The notes under the pieces were generated by a model, which worked only from the letters and a program-made list of their open reading frames with translations, was not told the DNA's origin and ran no database searches. From IMG/VR virus record IMGVR_UViG_3300044858_002462, positions 1 through 32,213 of that record: a stretch of DNA of 32,213 bases; one strand, given 5' to 3'. Made by a program: the position numbers and the translations under genes. The stretch's first letter is position 1. Every line of letters starts with the position of its first letter. The DNA is from a virus. Below, in pieces: positions 23,155 through 28,617 of the stretch.

Positions 23155-23429
23155 TGAAGACTGCTCTACTCGCACTCGCGGCTCTCGCTCTCGCGGGATG
23201 CCACACCAATACGCACATCACCCGCACCATCCACAGGGCTGACGGCTCTACGGAGATTTACGAGAACCGCTCGGACGGCTACAACTACAACCCCAATTTC
23301 ACGGGGCACATGGACAACAACTACCAGGTCCACTCCAGCACCCACACGAACGCTAACGCAAATTCGGAATACAACTCCTTTCAGCGCATCACGCTTCCGC
23401 CCAATGGACAGTACCCCGTCAACCAGTGA
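23154..23429 (+). CDS. Small phage lipoprotein
   Basis: The 91-residue product starts MKTALLALAALALAGC, a textbook lipoprotein signal with lipobox LAGC and lipidated Cys16. There is no Asp after Cys, so outer-membrane sorting is expected. The mature part is Asn/Thr/Tyr/His-rich and probably unstructured (NPNFTGHMDNNYQVHSSTHT). The start overlaps the previous stop as TAATG, so it is coupled to the AAA+ accessory gene. Phage lipoproteins such as T5 Llp block superinfection; such a role here is an inference. Confidence 0.85.
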   Translation: MKTALLALAALALAGCHTNTHITRTIHRADGSTEIYENRSDGYNYNPNFTGHMDNNYQVHSSTHTNANANSEYNSFQRITLPPNGQYPVNQ

Positions 23430-23433
23430 CCCC

Positions 23434-23661
23434 ATGCTCACGAAGACCACCATCACCATCCTCCGCGCCCGTAACACGCAACTCATGCACGAAAACGGCG
23501 TTCTCCGCCGCCGCGTGGCACGGTTGAGCCAACTCATCGACCTTGCGGGTGTGGAATTGGAGCCGCACCATCACGATCTGGACGAACTCACCCCCGACTA
23601 CGGACCAGGTGGGCAGGAGTGGATTGATCCCGCCAGCGGCGCGGACACTTGGAATCACTGA
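23434..23661 (+). CDS. Small coiled-coil protein
   Basis: The 75-residue product starts MLTKTTITILRARNTQLMHE and continues NGVLRRRVARLSQLIDL, one long amphipathic helix. An acidic tail rich in His, Asp and Pro follows. An ATG at 23404 would add ten residues but overlaps the lipoprotein gene. I chose 23434, 4 bases after that stop; no clear ribosome-binding site was seen for either. Coiled-coil leucine spacing suggests dimerisation. The function is unknown. Confidence 0.65.
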   Translation: MLTKTTITILRARNTQLMHENGVLRRRVARLSQLIDLAGVELEPHHHDLDELTPDYGPGGQEWIDPASGADTWNH

Positions 23662-23670
23662 AAAGAATTA

Positions 23671-23743
23671 GTTCCCGTAGCACAGAGGATAGTGCAGCCG
23701 CCTTCTAAGCGGCAGGTCATTGGTTCGAATCCAATCGGGAACG
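23671..23743 (+). tRNA. tRNA-Arg (UCU)
   Basis: It folds as a complete cloverleaf: acceptor GTTCCCG/CGGGAAC, D arm, anticodon stem GCCGC/GCGGC with loop CTTCTAA (anticodon TCT), and T arm ATTGG/CCAAT with loop TTCGAAT. The 3' CCA is not encoded. It reads AGA, which is likely rare in a GC-rich host. Confidence 0.92.
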
Positions 23744-23753
23744 CGATCACACC

Positions 23754-23960
23754 ATGAACACCAACTACACCACTGTTCGTAACGGAGTCGTGCTGCTGTG
23801 GCGGCACGGATGGAACTCGCCCTCTGCGTCCTTTGGACGGGACGCTGCCTCTGCTGTGACCTACGGTGACGAAATCGTAGTGAATTGGCGGAACGGCAAG
23901 TCCACTCTGTACCGCATCACCCCCAACGGCACGAATGCCGTGCCTGTCCGCACTCTCTGA
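23754..23960 (+). CDS. Small hypothetical protein
   Basis: The 68-residue product (MNTNYTTVRNGVVLLWRHGW...) is beta-rich, with repeated strand patterns (GDEIVVNWRNGKSTLYRITP). It lies right after tRNA-Arg. The ribosome-binding site is weak. No family was recognised. Confidence 0.6.
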   Translation: MNTNYTTVRNGVVLLWRHGWNSPSASFGRDAASAVTYGDEIVVNWRNGKSTLYRITPNGTNAVPVRTL

Positions 23961-23972
23961 GAAATCAATCCA

Positions 23973-24137
23973 ATGCCACGAATTCAATACTTCATCGAAG
24001 AGCCTGCCGCTGACGCACCCGAAACCGATTGGAACGCATTCTGCGCGTCCATTGACTCCGACTCTGATCCCCGCGAGGGCAAGCGCCCCGTGGAAGACGA
24101 TGAGTGGTGCGACGAAGACGATTACGACGGCGACTAA
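23973..24137 (+). CDS. Very small acidic protein
   Basis: The 54-residue product starts MPRIQYFIEEPAADAPETDW and ends EDDEWCDEDDYDGD, with very high Asp and Glu content, like DNA-mimic or inhibitor peptides. It starts 12 bases after the previous stop and ends just before a TTAAATA motif and tRNA-Leu. Coding status rests on length, spacing and composition only. Confidence 0.5.
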   Translation: MPRIQYFIEEPAADAPETDWNAFCASIDSDSDPREGKRPVEDDEWCDEDDYDGD

Positions 24138-24144
24138 TTAAATA
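24138..24144 (+). promoter_or_regulatory. Possible late-type motif TTAAATA before tRNA-Leu
   Basis: TTAAATAAATC lies so that a start 5-6 bases after the box would coincide with the first base of the tRNA (24149). The TAAATAAATC string is shared with the motif at 24587. Confidence 0.4.
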
Positions 24145-24148
24145 AATC

Positions 24149-24221
24149 GGCACTGTAGTCCAACGGCAGAGACATCCGACTCAAAATCGGTACAGTGTGG
24201 GTTCGAATCCCACCAGTGCTA
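24149..24221 (+). tRNA. tRNA-Leu (CAA), with short variable arm
   Basis: Acceptor GGCACTG/CAGTGCT (one G-U), anticodon loop CTCAAAA (anticodon CAA) on a 4-bp stem CCGA/TCGG, T arm GTGGG/CCCAC with TTCGAAT, and A73. The variable arm is only five bases, unlike normal class II tRNA-Leu. CCA is not encoded. Confidence 0.75.
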
Positions 24222-24234
24222 TTAAGGAAAACCC

Positions 24235-24594
24235 ATGCGATACGATAAATTCATGCTGCTAGTTGAAAAGGAAGGCGGCTTTGACCGCTATGCCCTGCTT
24301 GGACGGGGGGACACTGAAGTGACCATCCGCACGATATGGGCATCCGGTGGGAGCGAACAGTCCTATGTGTGGTTCTTTCTGTATGCGCCTGGTCATGTGG
24401 GCACCAGTGGGAACGGTGGGTGGAACTACGAGTGGAGCGTGGACGGCAAGCCCTACCGACTGACCCACGATTGGGGTGTGGCGTGGTATCGCACCAATGG
24501 GCGCAAACTATGGGCGCACCTCACACGCACAGGCTGGCAAACCCTCCGCACTGGTGGAATCGTGTCTGCCACTGGTGAACTCTTAACTAAATAA
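24235..24594 (+). CDS. Small hypothetical protein
   Basis: The 119-residue product (MRYDKFMLLVEKEGGFDRYA...) has a clear AAGGA site. It is rich in Trp, Tyr and Gly with alternating strands (SYVWFFLYAPGHVGTSGNGG, then WNYEWSVDGKPYRLTHDWG). It resembles a compact beta-sandwich. No family was recognised. Its stop codon overlaps a CTAAATA box. Confidence 0.75.
   Translation: MRYDKFMLLVEKEGGFDRYALLGRGDTEVTIRTIWASGGSEQSYVWFFLYAPGHVGTSGNGGWNYEWSVDGKPYRLTHDWGVAWYRTNGRKLWAHLTRTGWQTLRTGGIVSATGELLTK
24587..24593 (+). promoter_or_regulatory. Late-type motif CTAAATA with no following gene
   Basis: CTAAATAAATCT overlaps the stop codon of the 119-residue gene. The next gene is 330 bases away behind a terminator, so this box would only drive a short RNA (24599-24671). 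Confidence 0.5.
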
Positions 24595-24598
24595 ATCT

Positions 24599-24671
24599 GT
24601 AGCCCGCCGCATTTCGTTTGCGGATCGCTACAACGCCCCTGTCTGCCTACGCACAGACAGGGGCTTTTTTG
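24599..24671 (+). ncRNA. Candidate small RNA (hairpin plus terminator)
   Basis: A start 6 bases after the CTAAATA box is the G at 24599. The RNA would begin with GUAGC, which pairs with GCUAC (24627-24631) around CCGCA/TGCGG (24607-24611, 24619-24623), and end at the terminator 24635-24671. Length about 73. There is no ORF. Everything except the motifs is inferred. Confidence 0.4.
24635..24671 (+). terminator. Strong rho-independent terminator
   Basis: GCCCCTGTCTG (24635-24645), loop CCTACGCA, CAGACAGGGGC (24654-24664), then TTTTTT. It separates the tRNA/small-gene segment from the next early operon. Confidence 0.9.
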
Positions 24672-24886
24672 TTTCTACGCTGCGCTATGGGCTGTCGGAG
24701 AACAGTGCCTGGTGATGTGTGGTGGGGTTTACCAAGGCGTTTAGCACACCGAAAACAAATCCATTCATTTCAGTTTTAAAAATTGACCGTGGGACTCCCC
24801 ACCAAAACAGTTTTCAAATATTGGGTTCCCATACACACCACCCACACCTTTTCAAATATTGGTGCCGTGAAATAGCCGTCTTCCCC
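24672..24886. other. Intergenic stretch with direct repeats
   Basis: No gene was recognised between the terminator and the early promoter at 24887. It carries two copies of TTTTCAAATATTGG (24811-24824, 24849-24862), 38 bases apart. Related AATATT(T/G)GA(A) strings occur in other intergenic gaps. They could be activator or repressor sites. Confidence 0.5.
24811..24862. repeat. Direct repeat TTTTCAAATATTGG, two copies
   Basis: Copies at 24811-24824 and 24849-24862 lie 38 bases apart, close to four helical turns, directly upstream of an early promoter (-35 at 24887). The core AAATATTG also occurs near the promoter at 27690. Confidence 0.6.
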
Positions 24887-24914
24887 TTGCGCTGTCCCCA
24901 CACCCGTGTATACT
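24887..24914 (+). promoter_or_regulatory. Early promoter giving a leaderless mRNA
   Basis: TTGCGC (24887-24892), 16 bases, TATACT (24909-24914), 7 bases, ATG at 24922. It has the same geometry as the other early promoters. Confidence 0.65.
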
Positions 24915-24921
24915 CTGCTAC

Positions 24922-25377
24922 ATGACTACCACACCCGCTACACCCCCCGCGTACCCCTTCCCCTCCCGCTACGGACAGTTCCGCTCCATTACGGCACTAC
25001 CCCGCACTGGCGGTGCCACACGGCAATATATTATTCAGGGGGACACCCGCTACACCCGTGGGGGGGAGGGCATGATTGATTTTGAAGGGGGACCGTTCGT
25101 GTCCACCCATTCTTTTATTGATCCAGATGACACCGAAACCCCTGCGTTCTTGGAGCGGCAGATTGGTGCGTTTCCGTGCGTTGCCCCCGACGAGGTGGTG
25201 ATTGGGGCACAGTGGCTCACGACAGAGGAGGCAGAGTGGGCACTGGGAAACCCCCTCATGCGCCGTGAGCGGTACGGCTACGCACTGGTTACCACCGTGC
25301 CGTTTGCCCAGTGGGGAAGCGAACGGGAGGAAGCGAACGCGAACACTGCCGCGTGGAGGGTGGGCGATGGAGAGTAA
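24922..25377 (+). CDS. Hypothetical early protein
   Basis: The 151-residue product (MTTTPATPPAYPFPSRYGQF...) is the first gene of an early operon and has no ribosome-binding site. It contains an ITALPRTGGATRQYIIQGDT strand pair, a DPDDTETPAFLERQIG turn and a C-terminal LTTEEAEWALGNPLMRR helix that resembles the EEARRxW element in other small proteins here. The function is unknown. Confidence 0.75.
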   Translation: MTTTPATPPAYPFPSRYGQFRSITALPRTGGATRQYIIQGDTRYTRGGEGMIDFEGGPFVSTHSFIDPDDTETPAFLERQIGAFPCVAPDEVVIGAQWLTTEEAEWALGNPLMRRERYGYALVTTVPFAQWGSEREEANANTAAWRVGDGE

Positions 25378-25621
25378 TTCCACAAAGAGCCAATTTGACT
25401 CACTCACCCAGACCATCGGGGCACTCCGTGCCCAAGTAGCAGAACTACAGGTGCAGAACGAATTGCTGGAGTACCGCTTGGAGCGCAGCGAACGGGCACG
25501 GCGCGATCTGGAGCGCGAGGTGCAGGAACACCGTGCGTATTGGGGCACCTCTCGTATCCCTGATTTTTCACAATCAGTTTACGATCCCCGTGGTGGATGG
25601 GGCAAAGGCAAGGACGAATGA
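25367..25621 (+). CDS. Small coiled-coil protein
   Basis: The ATG at 25367 has GGAGGG upstream and overlaps the previous gene by 11 bases. The 84-residue product has a long helix (QTIGALRAQVAELQVQNELL, then EYRLERSERARRDLEREVQE) with heptad-like spacing. A Gly-rich C-terminus follows (RGGWGKGKDE). It probably forms a dimeric coiled coil. The function is unknown. Confidence 0.75.
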   Translation: MESNSTKSQFDSLTQTIGALRAQVAELQVQNELLEYRLERSERARRDLEREVQEHRAYWGTSRIPDFSQSVYDPRGGWGKGKDE

Positions 25622-25998
25622 CACCACACACTCCATACACCCTCACGGACGCACGGGGCGAGGTGTGGAGTTTTGAAGTCCATCCGTTGGCAGGCACGGT
25701 GATCGTGGTGTCCCCTGCGTGGAGCGGACGGCAACCCTTTCCCCTCCTGTACCGCAAAACCTTTCTGCGGGAGACACTGAAGCAGTTAAAGGATGTTCAG
25801 GTGGCACGGCTGTTTGATGACGCACGGGTGTTCTCCCGCTACTACTCCCCCGTGATAAATCCGTATGAACACGATGACTGGACGCGGAACACCGTTGAGA
25901 TCGGCATCCGCATACGGTTCACTCCCGAAAACCCGTCTGTGGTGATGGAGCGTGAGGACGCGCGGCGGCTGTGGGGGCTGCTGGCTTCAGCCGCATAA
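25618..25998 (+). CDS. Hypothetical early protein
   Basis: The 126-residue product (MTPHTPYTLTDARGEVWSFE...) starts in an ATGA overlap with AAGGA upstream. It has GTVIVVSPAWSGRQPFPLLY and a C-terminal MEREDARRLWGLLASA. These match the pattern of the 27724 protein (GSVIVVGFDG and LTPEEARRHWAE), so they look like distant relatives of one small family. The function is unknown. Confidence 0.75.
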   Translation: MTPHTPYTLTDARGEVWSFEVHPLAGTVIVVSPAWSGRQPFPLLYRKTFLRETLKQLKDVQVARLFDDARVFSRYYSPVINPYEHDDWTRNTVEIGIRIRFTPENPSVVMEREDARRLWGLLASAA

Positions 25999-26001
25999 AT
26001 A
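25994..26001 (+). promoter_or_regulatory. Late-type promoter motif CATAAATA
   Basis: The first of two late-type boxes before the capsid-targeted 26073 gene. It overlaps the stop codon of the previous gene. Confidence 0.55.
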
Positions 26002-26022
26002 GGGGCGGAGCGGGAGACAGCC

Positions 26023-26029
26023 CTAAATA
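26023..26029 (+). promoter_or_regulatory. Late-type promoter motif CTAAATA
   Basis: The second box, 43 bases before the ATG at 26073. A start 6 bases downstream falls inside the left arm of the hairpin at 26031-26050. Confidence 0.6.
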
Positions 26030-26030
26030 G

Positions 26031-26058
26031 GAGCGGCAGGAATGCCGCTCTTATTCTT
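26031..26058 (+). terminator. Possible terminator overlapping the late start site
   Basis: GAGCGGC (26031-26037), loop AGGAAT, GCCGCTC (26044-26050), then TTATTCTT. The stem is perfect but the T-run is broken. It could stop the upstream early operon. Confidence 0.5.
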
Positions 26059-26072
26059 TCAAGGACTCCCCA

Positions 26073-26459
26073 ATGAAATCATTCTCCACATTTGTTGCAG
26101 AAGCGTGTTGGAAAGGCTACAGAGCCAAGGGCACAAAACTCAAAGGTGGACGGCAGGTTCCGAACTGCGTTCCCGTACAAGAAGCCTCTCCTGCTTGGCA
26201 GCGCAAAGAGGGCAAGAACCCCGAGGGTGGCTTGAACGCGGCAGGCGTGGCTTCCTACCGCCGTGCGAACCCTGGTTCCAAACTCCAAACCGCTGTGACC
26301 ACAAAGCCGAGCAAACTAAAGCCAGGTTCAAAAAGCGCAAAACGCCGCAAGTCCTTCTGCTCTCGCATGAAGGGCATGAAGGCTAAACTCACCTCCGCGA
26401 AAACTGCGCGTGATCCGGATTCACGAATTAATAAATCCCTGCGGAAATGGAATTGCTAA
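26073..26459 (+). CDS. Capsid-targeted basic phage protein
   Basis: The 128-residue product begins MKSFSTFVAEACWKGYRAKG; FSTFVAE fits the capsid-targeting pattern, so this is the one rightward gene with such a start. It continues with SPAWQRKEGKNPEGGLNAAG, then SYRRANPGSKLQTAVTTKPS, and KRRKSFCSRMKGM, and ends LRKWNC. This order is typical of a small basic domain found in many phages and large viruses, whose function is unknown. Two late-type boxes upstream and a AAGGA site fit late expression. Internal packaging is an inference. Confidence 0.85.
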   Translation: MKSFSTFVAEACWKGYRAKGTKLKGGRQVPNCVPVQEASPAWQRKEGKNPEGGLNAAGVASYRRANPGSKLQTAVTTKPSKLKPGSKSAKRRKSFCSRMKGMKAKLTSAKTARDPDSRINKSLRKWNC

Positions 26460-26462
26460 ATA
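26456..26462 (+). promoter_or_regulatory. Late-type motif CTAAATA at the end of the 26073 gene
   Basis: The box overlaps the stop codon. Only about 100 bases follow before a strong terminator, so it would drive a short RNA. Confidence 0.5.
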
Positions 26463-26467
26463 CTTTA

Positions 26468-26584
26468 GTCATCGGGGCGGTAGCCGTAGACAGTGCGAAC
26501 TGGATTACGCTACTCATGCGTTGCGGGAACTTCGCTACCTGTTGACCGTTGGAGAGGGGAGCCGCAAGGCTCCCTTTTCTTTTA
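26468..26584 (+). ncRNA. Candidate small structured RNA
   Basis: The predicted start is about 26468 and the end is at the terminator 26557-26584. A hairpin at 26480-26513 has GTAGC/GCTAC, then GTA/TAC, then CAGT/ACTG closed by a GCGA tetraloop (GNRA type). A weaker hairpin follows near 26522-26534. A 32-codon ORF starting at 26447 overlaps the region but has a poor ribosome-binding site. Confidence 0.4.
26557..26584 (+). terminator. Rho-independent terminator
   Basis: GGGAGCC (26557-26563), loop GCAA, GGCTCCC (26568-26574), then TTTTCTTTT. It ends the 26073 transcription unit or the candidate small RNA. Confidence 0.85.
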
Positions 26585-26588
26585 AATA
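26581..26588 (+). promoter_or_regulatory. Possible late-type promoter TTTAAATA
   Basis: TTTAAATA differs from the T4 consensus TATAAATA at one position. It sits right after the terminator and could drive the outer-membrane protein gene at 26698. Confidence 0.4.
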
Positions 26589-26620
26589 ATGAAATGAAGT
26601 ATGAAAATAAAAATTCCTGG

Positions 26621-26637
26621 AGCGGGCTGCGCCCGCT
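26621..26637. repeat. Inverted repeat in the OMP leader
   Basis: AGCGGGC, loop TGC, GCCCGCT. A perfect 7-bp stem with no T-run, 77 bases before the ATG. It may be part of an RNA leader structure. Confidence 0.6.
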
Positions 26638-26656
26638 AGACTGCTCTAGATATGAC

Positions 26657-26682
26657 ACCCCTCAATTCCGAGGGGTCTTTTT
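26657..26682 (+). terminator. Terminator-like hairpin in the OMP leader
   Basis: ACCCCTC (26657-26663), loop AATTCC, GAGGGGT (26670-26676), then CTTTTT. It lies only about 15 bases before the ATG, just in front of the AAAAGGAG site. It could act as an attenuator, or as a stop for upstream transcripts if a promoter overlaps it. Confidence 0.7.
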
Positions 26683-26697
26683 GAAAAGGAGAGTCTG

Positions 26698-27432
26698 ATG
26701 AAGACACTACTATCAACACTTGCTGCGGCAACGGTTGCCGCATCTGCCAGCGCACAGGACGCAAACCCTGTGGCACAGAACCCTTTCTCCAACTTCACCC
26801 TCACCGAAACGGTGGGCGTGTACGCGAAGAAGGGGAGTGCCGATTCCGTGGCTGCTCTGAACACCCTGTTGGGCGTGAAGGCAGTGGGAATCGACTGGCG
26901 CGTGAACGCTCCTGTCTATGTGTCTGACAGCAGCGGCTACGGCAGCATTGAACTCGGTGCAGGGTGGGAGGCGTTCAAGGGGCTGAAGTTCCTCAACGCA
27001 GACACCACCATCACCGTGGACGGTGGGCTGTGGCTACCGACTGGTTCTGCTGACTACTTTGCCACCAATGTCAACCCACACATCGGTGTGGGCGCTGCGA
27101 TGGATTGGGGCGCGTGGTCTTTCAAGCAGACCTTTGACTGGCGGTTCATCACGGGTGGATCAATGTACGATCCTCTCATTGACCGCTTCTCGTCTGACCT
27201 TGCCACACTTGTGTCCAGCCTACAGTACGACTTGAACGAGTCGCTGAAGGTGGGCGTGGATCTGGGTCAGTATTACTTCAGCAACAGCGGCACTGTTATG
27301 CTTACTCCCAACGCTAAGTGGGCAGTGGCACAGTCCGTTGATGTTCAGGCGGGGATCGGTTTCCCGCTGTGGCAGGATCTCGCTGTAGAGAACAATCTTG
27401 TCGTGAACGCTGGTGTTTCATTCAAGTTCTAA
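26698..27432 (+). CDS. Phage-encoded outer-membrane beta-barrel protein
   Basis: The 244-residue product starts MKTLLSTLAAATVAASASAQ, a Sec signal with ASA before Gln20. The mature part shows alternating beta strands (IDWRVNAPVYVSDSSGYGSI, WSFKQTFDWRFITGG, LKVGVDLGQYYFSNSG) and ends VVNAGVSFKF with a terminal Phe, the BAM-complex recognition signature of outer-membrane proteins. The barrel likely has about 8-12 strands. The AAAAGGAG site is strong and the gene is followed at 19 bases by a small membrane protein. Possible roles are blocking superinfection, changing host permeability or aiding release. No sequence evidence selects among these. Confidence 0.85.
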   Translation: MKTLLSTLAAATVAASASAQDANPVAQNPFSNFTLTETVGVYAKKGSADSVAALNTLLGVKAVGIDWRVNAPVYVSDSSGYGSIELGAGWEAFKGLKFLNADTTITVDGGLWLPTGSADYFATNVNPHIGVGAAMDWGAWSFKQTFDWRFITGGSMYDPLIDRFSSDLATLVSSLQYDLNESLKVGVDLGQYYFSNSGTVMLTPNAKWAVAQSVDVQAGIGFPLWQDLAVENNLVVNAGVSFKF

Positions 27433-27451
27433 ATTCAAAAGGAGAAATAAA

Positions 27452-27604
27452 ATGAACAAGAACTCTTGCCCCGTTACTGGCTGCTTCTGCTGGAAGAACC
27501 CCCTGCACCTCGTTGCATTTTTTGCGGTGCTTCCGTTTGCAGTAAAGGGTGTCTCGTTTGTGTGGTCGGCTCTGACCAACACCATCGACACTCTCGTAAA
27601 GTAA
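27452..27604 (+). CDS. Small membrane protein paired with the OMP
   Basis: The ATG at 27452 has AAAAGGAG eight bases upstream. The 50-residue product starts MNKNSCPVTGCFCWKNPLHL and carries one membrane segment (about residues 18-40). Three Cys lie near the N-terminus (C6, C11, C13). It lies 19 bases after the OMP gene and before a terminator, so the two form one unit. Confidence 0.75.
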   Translation: MNKNSCPVTGCFCWKNPLHLVAFFAVLPFAVKGVSFVWSALTNTIDTLVK

Positions 27605-27630
27605 ATCCAAAAACTTAATGGATTAAGAAC

Positions 27631-27658
27631 TAGAGGCGGAAACGCCTCTATTTCTTTT
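27631..27658 (+). terminator. Rho-independent terminator after the OMP cassette
   Basis: TAGAGGCG (27631-27638), loop GAAA, CGCCTCTA (27643-27650), then TTTCTTTT. It closes the OMP/small membrane protein unit. Confidence 0.9.
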
Positions 27659-27689
27659 GGTAAAATATTGAAACAAATATTCGTGGGGC

Positions 27690-27717
27690 TTGCGCCCTGT
27701 GGCACGGGCTGTATAAT
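27690..27717 (+). promoter_or_regulatory. Early promoter giving a leaderless mRNA
   Basis: TTGCGC (27690-27695), 16 bases, perfect TATAAT (27712-27717), 6 bases (TTGGGC), ATG at 27724. Confidence 0.7.
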
Positions 27718-27723
27718 TTGGGC

Positions 27724-28173
27724 ATGACACCGAACGGCTACTACTTCCCCACCCCGCTTGACACCCTGAGCAAGCAGCACTACCTCACCCGATTTGACGG
27801 GCAGTGGCTGTGGGGCTACTTCCCGTGGAACGGCAGCGTGATCGTGGTGGGCTTTGACGGGTCGCGTCCAGACTCCCTTGAAAACATCAGGGAGAACTCC
27901 GTGACCGATCTGCTCACGCCTGAAGAGGCACGGCGGCACTGGGCAGAGCGCATCGGGTGGGGCTTTTCTGTAGTCTCACCGAATGAGTGCGACACCAAGA
28001 CCGCCACGCACCGAGGGGTGGTCTACGGACTGGCTCTGAAGTTCCGCGCCGCGCGGACGGCAAATGCAAAGGGGCTGATACAGGACTTGATGCACGAATT
28101 CTATTCGGGAAAGCAGAAGCCCGTGAACCGCAAGCACGAAACACCCAACACTCTATACGCACTGGAGGCTTGA
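27724..28173 (+). CDS. Hypothetical early protein
   Basis: The 149-residue product (MTPNGYYFPTPLDTLSKQHY...) is the first gene of its operon and has no ribosome-binding site. It contains FDGQWLWGYFPWNGSVIVVG and LTPEEARRHWAERIGW; both elements recur in weaker form in the 25618 protein. The C-terminus is helical and basic. The function is unknown. Confidence 0.75.
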   Translation: MTPNGYYFPTPLDTLSKQHYLTRFDGQWLWGYFPWNGSVIVVGFDGSRPDSLENIRENSVTDLLTPEEARRHWAERIGWGFSVVSPNECDTKTATHRGVVYGLALKFRAARTANAKGLIQDLMHEFYSGKQKPVNRKHETPNTLYALEA

Positions 28174-28176
28174 ACC

Positions 28177-28617
28177 ATGCACGACCAAGACGCAGTATAC
28201 GAAGATTGGAAGACACGATTCCCCCTGTGCTTTGAGCGCAAGGGCTGTTGTATGTCTTTTGGAATTGAACACGGCAGCGGATGGAACGGCATCATTGAGC
28301 GACTGCTCCAAAAGATTGAGGCGCATCTCGCGGAGAAGTATGCCGCAGGATTCCGCGATCCCGACTACGGATTTCAGATTGACCAGATCAAGGAAAAGTA
28401 TGGAACCCTGCGCTTCTATGTGATGGGCGCGGACGATCAGATTTTCCAATGGATTGACGAAGCAGAACGGGCAAGCGCATACACTTGTGAAAAGTGCGGC
28501 GCAACGGATGCACGGCTACACACCCGCACTGGTGGGTTTTGGCTGTATACCCGTTGCCCACAGTGTGCCGATCCCGCAGTGATGGAACCGTATAAGTCGG
28601 AACTCCATGATATCTGA
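28177..28617 (+). CDS. Conserved phage protein with C-terminal zinc ribbon
   Basis: The 146-residue product starts MHDQDAVYEDWKTRFPLCFE. It has a conserved core (GIEHGSGWNGIIERLLQKIE, then FQIDQIKEKYGTLRFYVMG) known from many phage and bacterial hypothetical proteins. A C-terminal zinc ribbon C104/C107 and C127/C130 (CEKCGA...CPQC) follows. The GGAGG site and a 3-base gap after the previous gene show coupling. The biochemical role is unknown; the ribbon suggests nucleic acid or protein binding. Confidence 0.85.
   Translation: MHDQDAVYEDWKTRFPLCFERKGCCMSFGIEHGSGWNGIIERLLQKIEAHLAEKYAAGFRDPDYGFQIDQIKEKYGTLRFYVMGADDQIFQWIDEAERASAYTCEKCGATDARLHTRTGGFWLYTRCPQCADPAVMEPYKSELHDI

Noticed and set aside
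24811-24862. Repeats that could suggest CRISPR
   Set aside because: Only two copies of 14 bases, spaced by 24 bases, AT-rich and beside a promoter; no array or cas gene.
26447-26545. 32-codon ORF after the 26073 gene
   Set aside because: Poor ribosome-binding site, overlaps the previous gene end and a stable hairpin; kept only as an alternative to the small RNA.
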